DNA of 60,000 nt. Origin: Tubulanus polymorphus. Taxonomy: Eukaryota > Nemertea > Palaeonemertea > Tubulaniformes > Tubulanidae. The stretch spans positions 14,822,155 to 14,882,154 of the forward strand of contig NC_134033.1 in assembly GCF_964204645.1 (NCBI RefSeq), written 5' to 3'. The notes below the pieces were generated by a model. That model did no database searches and was not told the origin of the DNA. It was given only the letters and a program-made list of their open reading frames with translations. Position numbers and translations under genes: made by a program. Positions within the stretch are counted from its first letter, which is position 1. The number at the start of each line of letters is the position of its first letter. This document shows positions 34,054-45,218 of the stretch, piece after piece.

Positions 34054-37000
34054 TCAATCTCTGTACTTAAATTCTGCCATTGCATTCGTCGTTTCAACAG
34101 TGACTACAAAATAAAAACGCATTACGAAGCGCTGAATTGAAAAACACACACATGTTATTCATTCATGCAAATATCATTAACTTACATTGCGGATGTATTT
34201 TGTTGTAGCGTGCTGCCGTCTGGTGTAATTGACTGGAACGATTAGTGTCGTTTCTTCCAATTATTTCATCTGCGGTTAGATTTTCGTTGCGAACGAGGAA
34301 ATAAGTTTCTACAGGTCCAATCGATCGCAGGTTGGTTTTACCTCGCGATTCTACAGTAAAACCTCGTTTATGCACCTCTCTGTAAATATGCAAAGCATAG
34401 TACAACGAGTAGCTGGGAGTATTCCACTTGTGGCAAGCGAGGATCCTCTAGGTGCGCTGATAGTCACTCGGATGTCCCCGCGTCAATCGACGAAAGCCAT
34501 ACCGAACAGTAGAACAAGTCAATCATCAAGGGTTTGATTTCTTGGGCGGATGGGTTTCCGCTAAGCGGCCACCAGTCTTTTAACAAGCCAATCAGATGGG
34601 TTGCGTTGTTTCTGTGGCAGACTGGTGGCCGCTTAACGGCAACCTGTCTTGGTCATCTTGGTCAATGATATAGACCAATGAAGGGTTTGCGGCCAGGGTT
34701 TGTGTTGTCATGCTCTAAGGCGGGAGGCAATCAAACCCTGCAAGCGAGGCCATGAGCCAAATGCTTTAACCATTAGGCCCTCGGGTCTGGTTGATAATCA
34801 CGCCATCTAGTGGCTGATGTTGTAAGTCATTCACGTCGACTTACTTGTAAGTATTGTGACTTATATGAATACGGTTTTTCTGCCCGTGGCTTTCCATTTG
34901 TGACGTCACAGTTACCGTTTTACCAAACACGTTATAACGTGGTATTTTACAGCCGACAACGCCACCTATAACATCTCCCGAATGTATACCGATACGAATC
35001 TACGCAAAAACGAAAATTATTCATTTGTGAAAATTTCTTTGATTGAACAGTGCACAGATCTGTGTGACTAACCGGTAAACCTTCACTGGTAACGGGTGAT
35101 GTGACTTCATTCGCTAATTTCATCATTCCCAGAGCGACGTTACAAACTCTTTCTGCGTGACTTTTAACTGGGTCGGGAATTCCGCTAGCTACCAAATAAG
35201 CGTCCCCTATCGACTCAACCTGAAATCGTTTAAATTTTAAGTCACCGATAGATATTCGGGTTCAAAAATCATTGCAATATTACAGATTCATACAATACAC
35301 AGCGTCACCTAGCGATAACAGTTGATAACTATTAATAGTAGCGTAAGAAAGCGCCACCTAGCGGTACGTGATAAAACTGCTTGTTAATAAGTAACACTGA
35401 CCAACGACACCCCTCCTCCTGAAGGTCGACACTGATATCGCTCTAAAAGCAGTTTTGAACACAATTGAGCACCCCAAAGTGCCAGAAGACATGAAATTGG
35501 TCCCCTTGGAATATCACGAACCAATCCCCCTTTCCAGACATCGCTGGCTGTATGCCTGGAATGGATTTCAGTTCCGTAAGAACAAAGAGTCGACATATAC
35601 GTAAGCTAAAGTGTACAAGTCCGTGGTTAGACAGATAATCTTACAACTCACAGCAGTTACATCACGAGCCGCGTAAATCCGGTTGTTCGACTTACCCTGA
35701 ACACGCCATGAATATTACATAAGCTATCAAACTGACTGTTTAAAATGTTAATCAAATCAATAATAAGTGAAGGATCGACGCGTTCGCACATTTGAGTAAA
35801 CATCACGAAATCACAGAATAACAATGTCACATTCTTATATAAACCTACAATGAATAAAAAAAGAATCATGCTTTTTTCCAATCGAAATTACGCAATATCG
35901 TTTTTCTTAATTCTCTTTTGATCTTAACCCGCTTCGTGCGACGCGCCATCTTTTAGCCGCAAGGCAGCACTATCGGGTAACAATGAGTACATGACGTCCT
36001 CAGTTTTACGTCGTTGCTCTCGCAGCGCTCGTTGTTGGTGTTTGACGATGAATCGCAATTTGTCCAAATCGTTTTCGGTATCAAAATCAATCTGAAATTG
36101 GGACAAGATTATCGAGGAAATAAGATGGATTTACCAAGTAAAATGGGCCAGTTAGATGAAATAGTAGGGTGTTTGTGAAACTAAACCCATATATACAAAT
36201 CTTAACGGTTAAGTGCGAAATTTTGGAATTTATAAGTTCTTACGTCATTGATATCTATATCTTTGAAATCATAATCTGTTCCGAAATCCGTTTCTCCTTT
36301 TTCAGCGTTTTTATTTTTGTCAAAGATTTCTAGAGCAGCAGATCGTGTGACGTCATCATCGCCATTCGCCGAAACGCTTAGAAAAGTCATTGACATGGTA
36401 TTAGTATATGATGCAATGTAAAAACGTTTGAATAGATTTATTGATCATAGATTCAAATTGTACCCGTTTGTCAGTAACATACGCCTAGTGACGTCATGCA
36501 TGGAAATATCGGACATGCGCATTCCTCGATTTTCAAGGTCATTTAAACTGTCTATTTTCGGGGAACCGAGGAACAACATGCAACTGTTGTCTTCCATCCA
36601 AATCATTTCTCCTGAAATTTGAATGAATATATCAGACCTAGTCTAATGGTAGAGGAGGCGCATTGAGCCTCCCTAAAAAATCCACTAATACAGCAACGAC
36701 ACTTCTACTTCACCTCCTAGCTATCAATGTTTTATCAACGACGTTGTTGGTAAAAATCGGCAACAAAAAACTGGAGAAAAAATTGTCACCGCAGGTGCAA
36801 AAGAAAAATATTACTCAGGGTGGCTCCATGTGAACGGTCGGCTCCATGTATCCCAGTCTCCCCTACGTGTGTACAGAAAGAATTTAGCTTAAGAATTTAT
36901 CTCTTACCGTGTATCACCAATAGAGGGCGTGTTGTAACGGCTCGCTTGAATCTATTGTGTAATTTTGATTTGAAATCTGATTCGGCTAAAAAAAGACAAT

Positions 37001-39795
37001 TACATGCATTATAGATAGATAATGACCCCTTGGAAAGATGTAGAGTGTTTAGGGTTGTTAAGCTTATGCGGCTTATGCTGTGGAAGGCGATGTTCGAAAA
37101 CAGGCTTGGAAAAAAATGTCAAGAATTTATAGATTTAGGTAGTCATGCGGCTGCCAGTGTCAGACTCGGCGGTTGCTTACCACTCATCGTTTCTAAATGA
37201 GTTATTTCTGTCGCGTATCTTTCGTGCACGTGATTCCTCCTAGCGGTCAGCGTGAACGGGGAACATATGAATTTCCGTATGGTTTCTATCGTAAATTCCA
37301 AACACCTCGGATACGTTATCTCAAACGCATCGGACACCTTTAATAATAGATATCCAGAGTCAAGTAATTTAACGTAATTGGGATACCGGCATCGCTACAG
37401 TGGCAAGCGAGGATTCATCGATCATCCACCAGGATCGCTAGTGGCACTGGGTTACCGAGCTATGATTTCCATCTACATTTTAATCAAATTCGAATCAACT
37501 TTTCTCATAAGAAAGAGAGTCAATTTTCAGAAAAATCGATACCATAAACTGAGAGTGAGAAAATGAATCTTTTATCCGATGACTAGTTTGATAATTTTCG
37601 GATTTGGAAGCCTAAAAATCGTGTTCAGATTTCATCGAAAATGAACTGATTTTCACTACGAATAACCCAGTGTTTTGTCGCGCCATCTGGTGCGTGTCGG
37701 TATACCATTAGATTGATTACGATTTCAAGAATAGTCGAATACCTTTGAAAGAGGTTTAGTCGTTTTAGGCATCAGTTTTTGTATCTGAAATCCGACTTGT
37801 TTCAACGACAAATCGACGTCGAATACCACGTGATAAGGAAAAGCGTTTACGAACGTTTTCGGATCAATTTGAATCCGTTCTGGAAAAGTCGGCGAAAATC
37901 CGCGAAACAACTTATGAATTCTGAACAACATTTTCCATTTGGATTTCGTAGATTTCGCTTTCGAGAGCGGGAGATATTCTTCACCCAAACTGCGCCTAAT
38001 CTCTTCGATTCTCCGTCGCACTAGCTCTAAATCCTACCAGACAAACATGAGATCGAAAAATTGAAAATGAAAACTCGAAATCAAGTAAAACAGCTGGTCT
38101 AATTCGAACATATCGCAGCTGGTGTATGTTTTAAGTTTTGAAAATTAGAAATTTTGAGTTCGATGAAATAAAAACGAAAGAATCGATTGCTTCTAAAAAT
38201 GAAAAATCTAAGATAGCAACAATATTGTTAAAAACGTAAATTAGTGAAAGTTAATCAAAATAGTTATGATTGATAAAACTTCAAATCAAATGATAGTAGA
38301 TCGAAGAACGTAGTAATAATTCGTAAAAATATGAATTATTTTATATCAAAACAGTAATAATCGATAAAGATTTACGTGAAATTTAGTAAGTTTATTTAGT
38401 CGAAATAAAATGTAGATGCATTACGATAGTTAGTATGTTTACCCTTTTATTGATCTGATGTTCTGCGTGTTTTTTCGTCTGCGCGACAAATGTTGGAATA
38501 TCTTCTGATTCATCGATTTTATAGTTAGTATCTAGTGTAAATACGGTGTGCTGTTTTTTATTCTGACGTCCGACTGTTTCCACATCGATCGACACGACTT
38601 TCGTATCGATTCGTTTATCGAAGTAAATATACGCGATTTCGCACAAAAATCCTACAATATTCAAAAAGAAATATCTATATATATAGAAAACGTATTCTTA
38701 ACTCACGAATTCAATCTAATTCACAACTGTGGGACTGGATGTTGAGGTCTGAGTTGACTCTAGCTCAAAACTATGGAACTGGATCCTGAGTTCAGAGATA
38801 GCTCAACTCACTGTGAAGCTGGATCCTGAGTTCAGATCAAATTCTAAGTCACAACTGTGGAACTGGATCCTGAGTACAGAGATAGCTCAACTCACTGTGA
38901 AGCTGGATCCTGAGTTCAGAGCAAATTCTAACTCACAACTGTGGAACTGGGTCCTGAGTACAGGGATAACCCTCAACTGTGGAATGAGAGGTCAGCAAAA
39001 ATCAATAGACTTACCTTTAACGAATGACTGGAAACCATGCAGGTGTGAGTAGAAATGTAGGATGATATTTTCCGGACTCGAATTCGGATCAGGTCTGTAT
39101 GATGGAGGGTCGCCGTTAGGAAATTCATTACTGAAATAACTGCCGTGCAAATAATCTAGATTCTCGATAAATTTCAGTAGATTATTTCCTAAAGTTCTCA
39201 GCACTTCGTCGTGTCCACTTTTACGCAGAAAATGTAGGAAAAAACTTCCGAATTGTTCCAGTACTTTTTCTTTATCGAGAAACGCTGAAAACAAAAAGAA
39301 AACCCTTCCTTATCCCTGAATCCCACTAAACAACCTCTCAGGGGCATTGCGGTTCGCGGGTTCATGACGAGGAGAGCGTAGGAAAGAACCCAGAAACTTT
39401 GACCCCACCGGGATTCGAACCAACGAACCCTTGACTGACTCTTACCTGATTCTAGAACAATTGCATCTAGTAATTTCTGTAAGGTGTTCTCATTGTATTC
39501 ACCGGTTCTAAAAACCGATTCCGGTATTTTGCTTTTAGTTCTAGAATAAACGAACATAGTATGATTATACCACATAAATTGTAAGGAATTATCTGATCCT
39601 TTTTAAACAGTTTTGTTTTCGAGACGTAAACTTACAGGATGTTTTTCCAAACTTTTTGTCCATGTTGTTGAATAACGAAATTTCGAATGGCAGCTGGGAA
39701 ACAGGCGTACTGAAAAATTAAAACATACATACTATTATTCGTAATGAAATAATCCAGATTTTCTAAAAATCGGGATTTTAGATTTTACTAACCAT
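34054..39795 (-). CDS. Atypical soluble guanylate cyclase subunit (H-NOX, HNOBA, cyclase domains)
   Basis: Fifteen coding exons in transcript order: 39795-39793, 39709-39636, 39540-39446, 39284-39015, 38651-38443, 38033-37743, 37337-37181, 36611-36464, 36376-36244, 36091-35929, 35844-35696, 35219-35073, 34999-34845, 34379-34186, 34103-34054. All phases agree; 745 residues. The H-NOX gas-sensor domain covers about 1-185, with the proximal heme ligand in LDYLHG (His104). The YxSxR heme motif reads F135-x-S137-x-L139. The HNOBA domain (about 200-400, NAFPYHVVFD), an acidic insert (about 417-465) and a coiled coil (RALREQRRKTEDVMYSLLP) lead into the cyclase domain (about 515-725). Metal-binding Asp526 and Asp570 are present, but N636, T643 and Q647 replace the usual Cys, Asn and Arg. 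It is probably an obligate heterodimer partner. The last exon and the GTTAAG donor after exon 10 are the weakest parts. Confidence 0.88.
34553..34644. mobile_element. Short inverted-repeat element in a cyclase intron
   Basis: 34553-34578 (GGTTTCCGCTAAGCGGCCAC...) is a near-perfect reverse complement of 34619-34644 (...GTGGCCGCTTAACGGCAACC), around a 40-bp loop. MITE-like, no coding capacity. Confidence 0.65.
38700..38985. repeat. Tandem array of about 84-bp units in a cyclase intron
   Basis: Units contain CACAACTGTGGAACTGGATCC, TGAGTACAGAGATAGCTCAA and CTGTGAAGCTGGATCCTGAG in fixed order, about three copies. It is derived from the same family as the foldback element at 29823-29940. Confidence 0.75.
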
Positions 39796-42049
39796 GTTTT
39801 CAGATTAGTGACTGAATAACCGAATGATTTCAGAATGTCATTTTCTGAGGGGGCCGTTTCAAAGAACGACCGATTGTTTCATTAGGCACGAGAACGCTTC
39901 ATACAACGTTAAATCATTCTCTGTAACGGGCCCTAATTTTGTGAACGAATGGCATTCCTGCTCCACTGCTAAGCGCGCCTGGTAACCCGGGCTCTATCGT
40001 ATTCGAATAGTCAAAAACGAATCAAGCGAAAATTCGATTATCAGCGATTCAAAACAGATCATTGTTTGAATTGCGCCGAACTTTAAACAATTTCGAAAAA
40101 TAGCAGTCTATGAATAGCATCTTGATGTGTTTCATGTATTTTGTTGTCACTGTTTTCCAAGCCTGTTTTGTTGACTATGATATAGTAGAAACGTCAATAA
40201 TTCGATATGAAGAAAACGTGGGATTTTCTATATCAGGAAACAGTCGTACAGTCGTTTCTTTCTAATATCTTGAAGCACGAGCACTTTGCTAAGTAATCAG
40301 ATATTCCCGTGGGCTTTTATCGAAAAATATGTCATTCGTTATTCTACTTAATGACAAAAAGAAGATTTGATAAAATTTCATGCAAGTAAGGTAAAACGAT
40401 GCCTGGCTGGATACGTACGTATTTTGTCACCGAGACCTACGGTAAAGGAATTCGGTTAACAAACGATTTCAGAAATTTATAGTTGTGCACTTTACTTTAC
40501 TTCATTTCTGATCGAATAGAAGTTAGATAATCCTCCTCGATAATGGTATGATAATGATTTATCGCTCAAAAGCACTTTACATCATAAAATCTAAAAAATC
40601 ACAAACATCATCTTATAAAAAATACAGATTGTATTTCAATAACTAAAAGCTATATATAATGTCACCAAAAAAAACTTGAAACACCATATCAATATACATA
40701 TCTAGTATTAATGATTCTCAGTATATCAAACGGAACGCAATGTCCATAAATCGTGTATATTCATTTTTGTTGAGAAACGAATTATTACAACGCCTGGTGA
40801 CAATGTTGATGACAGGAACGAGGAGAAACTGTACAATGACCGTTGCCACATCTGTGCTCACATATCGTATGTTTGAAGTAAGACGATAAATCTGAAACAG
40901 TAGGACAGTGGGTAGGTTTCGATTGAACGTATATTCCGGTTTAGGAATATAATTTTTGCGTATTAAAAACTCGAATTAAAACTAATCAGGTTTACAGATA
41001 ATGCTTTATACAGAGTATGGACGAAACGAACGCGCGAGATGAGAATTCTGCAATATCGAAACCGATCGAAACCTGCTCGAATGAAAGTCGATTTTTTCAG
41101 ACGCAAATTCATGAACTAACTGTCCGTAATCCAGCGAAGCACGTGACTTACTTCGGCCAGGTGTTCGCGCAGACGGCACTACGCGCGAACGTGTGCGCGC
41201 GCACTCACGCGTCGTTTACCATCTCAGAAAATTCAACATTAGGTTTCCATGACAACTGCGTCCAAATCCGGGAATCGCAGGAAAAACTCGGTAATTCCTA
41301 CAAACGTGTCTTGCGTCGGTTGACGGTTAGTCGCAGATATATAGCTCCAGCTACGACTGTCTCACTGCGCGCGTATCAGGTGCGGACTTAACGTATTCCA
41401 CATTCATATATAGATGAAACGAGGTAACATAATTTTTTTCATATCGTCGCGTGAACTGTCACGTTTTTTTTTCTGCCAATTTAAGATTATATTTATTTTC
41501 TAAATATTCAAACAATCGTTTAAAGGCGTGGGAACGGTATCGTAATAGGTATTGATTTATTTGAGAAAAAATCTTTTTTCTCTAATCGGCTCGAGTAAAA
41601 GAGGACTTTTGGTAATCCTTCAATAAGATACGGTATAAGAACGACCATGCTTTTTACAGACCGCACAGTTTTCCTGGTCAGCTTAACGCCTATTCGAGGC
41701 GTGTAGCCTTCTCCAAAAATCAAGCGGAATAACCCCCAAAAACGGGGCAGATGATTAGAAAAAACAGGCTTGGTTAGCTAAACTTCCATTGAGATATATG
41801 TATTGGGATTTTATGTGGGATTTTATGGGGCTGAATAATCATGTATGCATGTTATGCAGTGTATGTATGTAGTGTTTGGGGATGTCTGTGTATCCAGGCC
41901 AGCAGCCAGGGTTATCCGAGGCCATTTCCTTTAAACAGACAAAATGCAAATTCGTCCAATAAAAAAGCATCTTCTGGGGGAACAATAGCAGCGTTGAAAA
42001 ATTTCTTTTTAAAGATCATCGCACACTAAGCATAACCAGAAAATGAAAG
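39796..42049. other. Upstream region of the guanylate cyclase gene, no gene seen
   Basis: The first coding exon of the cyclase carries only the ATG, so its 5' UTR and promoter lie here on the minus strand. An open plus-strand frame at 41017-41391 has no domain or homologue I recognise and is not called. Confidence 0.35.
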
Positions 42050-42051
42050 TG

Positions 42052-42122
42052 GTCCTACCGGGATTGGAACTCGGCACCTTCTGCATTCTAAACGTGGGTA
42101 ATAACCGCTAGACTACAGAACT
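42052..42122 (-). repeat. tRNA-derived sequence (SINE head or tRNA pseudogene)
   Basis: The minus strand reads TAGTCTAGCGGTTA, very close to a tRNA A box, then after about 35 bases GAGTTCCAATCCC, close to a B box. The acceptor stem does not pair, so a functional tRNA is unlikely. Confidence 0.5.
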
Positions 42123-42959
42123 GCAGTTTCCTTGTCAGTAAGCTTTTCTGGTCACTGAAAGGACTATAGGTGCGCGGCGACCAGTCACGTGTAGCGACTG
42201 GTGGTCGAAAAATGCACTATTCACGCTAAGACTAGGGTGAAGATATTGCGTCGAACTTTCCACGGTGATAAGGACAATAAAGGCAGGGAGATTAGAATAG
42301 AAGATTCGAATGTTGTTTCCATTTTTGAAATTTCTTATTCATTTACCAAACTTTAGATAAGTAAATGATCACATTTTAATGAAGTCCGTATGTAGGCGCC
42401 TGTGTGCGCGATTCGATCCTATGCATGTGTATTACACAATTATTTGCGGGTTACAAATAAATGATGGACGCTTAATCGATTTCATCAGATTTAATCAGAG
42501 ATTGATACTGACAGTTACTCATCTTTCATGTAATAACTATCGCGTCTTATAGAAATCTCGATCAGAAAATTACAAAAACAACAAAATTAAATATCGATTT
42601 GTACTTGTGCAGATACGTGTAGATCAAGAATTACCATAGGACTATATATGGTGTGTTCGAGGCAGATTCCAGACCCTCTCCAAGTGCTGTTACTCCGGCT
42701 TTGTCTATAGCCTCGTCTCATGATCCTGTTCCCGCTAAGCTAACTGAATAGCTACATCCAACTCCCCTCTCCCCTCCCACCTTATTCAGCTCCTACAGCT
42801 CCATGTTAATTCCCTCCAAGTTCACTCACTTCATTCGATTCCACTTAATCCCTCTCCTTGCTGCGCCTCCAGCTCTGATTCCCTGTAAGCTCGCTATAGA
42901 GTTTCTTCTAGCTACATCCAATTCCGTCCATCTCCCTTCAGCTACAACTCGCTACAACT
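42123..42959. other. Intergenic sequence, no gene seen
   Basis: No supported coding or RNA gene. Pyrimidine-rich sequence from about 42760 grades into the following minisatellite. Confidence 0.35.
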
Positions 42960-43315
42960 CACATCTCCTTCCTGCTCCATACAACTCAGTGACAGCTCCT
43001 TGATGCCCCATAAAACTCACAGCTCCTTTCTGCACCATACAACTCACTTACAACTCCCTCCTGCTCTATACAACTCACTCACATCTCCTTCCTGCTTCAT
43101 AAAATTCACAACTCCTTTCTGCTCCAGTCAACTCACTTACAACTCCTTCATGCACCATACAACTCACTCACATCTCCTTCCTGCTTCAAACAACTCACAA
43201 CTCCTTTCTGCTCCAGACAACTCATTTACAACTCCCTCCTGCTCCATAAAACTTACAGCTCCTTTCTGCACCATACAACTCACAGCTCCCTCCTACTCCA
43301 TCCCGCTGACTTCAG
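42960..43315. repeat. Minisatellite with alternating 27- and 31-bp units
   Basis: About ten units of the type AACTCACAGCTCCTTTCTGC plus ACCATAC (27 bp) or CAACTCACTCACATCTCCTT plus CCTGCTTCATA (31 bp). Stop-poor composition makes spurious ORFs. Confidence 0.85.
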
Positions 43316-44789
43316 CTCACTTAATCACCACATCTTTGATCGATTTAATCAAGTAATTTGATAAACTAGTTGCAGGATTTATGATTGAAAGCAGTAGAAC
43401 TGGAATTGATTAATCCTCGTCGTCATCATAAATCATTGAACTGATGCTGTAAAACGCGTCGCCGCATATTTTAGCACTTTTTGCTCTGTCTGTTGATCGA
43501 TTAAATTGCAGTTCATGTAAAATGTCGAAATTTAATTGTTTTTTCTACGGTAAGGAAGTGACGAAGTAATTCCCGATAGTACGTTTTTATTTGCGGTGAA
43601 TTTGACGATTTCCCGCGAGTAATTAACACATTCAGCCGGTTATAAATTCGGCATTCAGCTTCCTACTCAATCAGAGCTAACGGCTAAATGGTTCATGGCG
43701 CAGTCCAAGGATGCATCGATTCCCGGGGTAGTTATACATTTGCGCGTGACATTTGAGACCAGTCCGAGACCAACTCGGTTCCAGACAACCTAATAACTTG
43801 ACACCAGTCTAAGCTCATGTTGGTTTTACATAGCAAATCTTGAAATGAAAGACAGTTTTTGAACTTACGCCGCGACTGTGCAACTGAGCCAATGGAGTTA
43901 AGTCCAAAAGTGGTCTTTTTAGATCTTAAGTTGTTAGATTCGCTATAGAAATAAGATGTTCTTATGAACGAGTATTTTAAGCCACGACGCTTTCGGACTA
44001 AGTCACTATTATGTAATTGAGCCCTGATAGAGTGCTGCGGTTTATCAGTTCCTGGCATAAATAGTCTTGAGCTTCGTCGGTGTTGTTTCAAATGCATTCT
44101 GACGTGGCTCGTTCAGTCCACGACGCTGCGCAGAAGTTGTACAGCAAATACATATGTATTGATGATAGCATGAAATATTGAATAATAGAAGTGAGGAGGA
44201 AGGGAAGAGAGGGGGAAGGGGGGATAGTTCCAAAACAGCAAATAATCGATCGATCGATCGATCGATAACAAATGAACCGGATCAAATAATGTAACTACTA
44301 GCAACATAAGTAACAACATTTGTGAATACACTGCCCGGAACCAGTCAGTCAACAGATTACCGGGAACCAGTCACACAGTGCCGGAAACCAGTCAGCGGTA
44401 GCTCCTTAGAATTTTTTCTTTAAAAGAGAATAATCATAAACGTAATCGCTTCCTTTTTTGTAGATTAGAAGATGACGGCTAAGTTGAACGGTTGTTGATG
44501 AGTGGCTGATTCAGTCCCCGAGCTGCGGAGATTGCAGACTACATGAAGTGACTCTTCCTCGAATTCCTAGGATTTCTCTCACTCCCGCGGTTCGATGAGC
44601 TCTCTTCTAAACTAACGATAATTAGAGTGAAATAATTGAGCTAAATTGATTTCGCCGCAGTGAGAGGTGTTTATAATCCAATCAGAATGTCCATCTAGAA
44701 TATCCGGCTTAAATCATTGACTGATTGCTTCAACATCGCCGCAATATCGGTAAAACCAACATCACTGCCGTATCTGAAACGTTCATCAC
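43316..44789. other. Intergenic sequence upstream of the CRE-bearing minisatellite
   Basis: No supported gene. It contains degraded copies of the GGTCTTAAGTT dispersed repeat (43790-43990) and a short (CGAT)n run near 44247-44266. Confidence 0.4.
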
Positions 44790-45130
44790 AACACTAGCAA
44801 CATCAACGCAGAACTGGTGACATCGCCGCAGGACTGTCAACATCACCACAATAACGGTGACGTCACCGCAACACCGGTGACATTGCTAGAACACCAGCAA
44901 CATCACCACAATAACAGTGACGTCAACGCAAGAGCGTCGACATCAGCGCATAACGGTGACGTCACCGCAGGACCATAAACATCGCCGCAATAATGGTGAC
45001 GTCACCGCAGGACCATTGACATCACCGCAATAACTGTGACATCACCGCAAAACCAGTGACATCACCGCAATAACTGTGACGTCACCGCAAAACCAGTGAC
45101 ATCACCGCAATAACAGTGACGTCACCACTG
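44790..45130 (+). promoter_or_regulatory. 20/40-bp minisatellite carrying repeated CRE palindromes upstream of the UNC-93-like gene
   Basis: Units of about 20 bp (ACATCACCGCAATAACTGTG), often organised as 40-bp dimers, run up to about 90 bp before the UNC-93-like ATG. Exact TGACGTCA palindromes occur at 44858, 44918, 44957, 44997, 45077 and 45117, with a seventh at 45209-45216, three bases before the ATG. TGACGTCA is the full cAMP-response element bound by CREB/ATF-family bZIP factors. Regulation by cAMP signalling is plausible but inferred. Confidence 0.6.
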
Positions 45131-45218
45131 GACCGGTTACAACACGGCCATGTCACATCTAGTTGTCAGTAAAGATATCTAATCTACATCGGTCTAATCG
45201 CTGAATTCTGACGTCACG

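Noticed and set aside
41017-41391. 124-codon plus-strand ORF with an ATG
   Set aside because: No recognisable domain, signal or splice neighbours; GC-richer sequence upstream of a gene often stays open by chance.
42052-42122. Functional tRNA gene on the minus strand
   Set aside because: A- and B-box-like words are present but the acceptor stem does not pair and no clear anticodon arm forms; treated as tRNA-derived repeat.
42803-43356. Ser/His/Thr-rich repeat ORFs
   Set aside because: Read through the 27/31-bp minisatellite; no signal peptide, domain or splice support.
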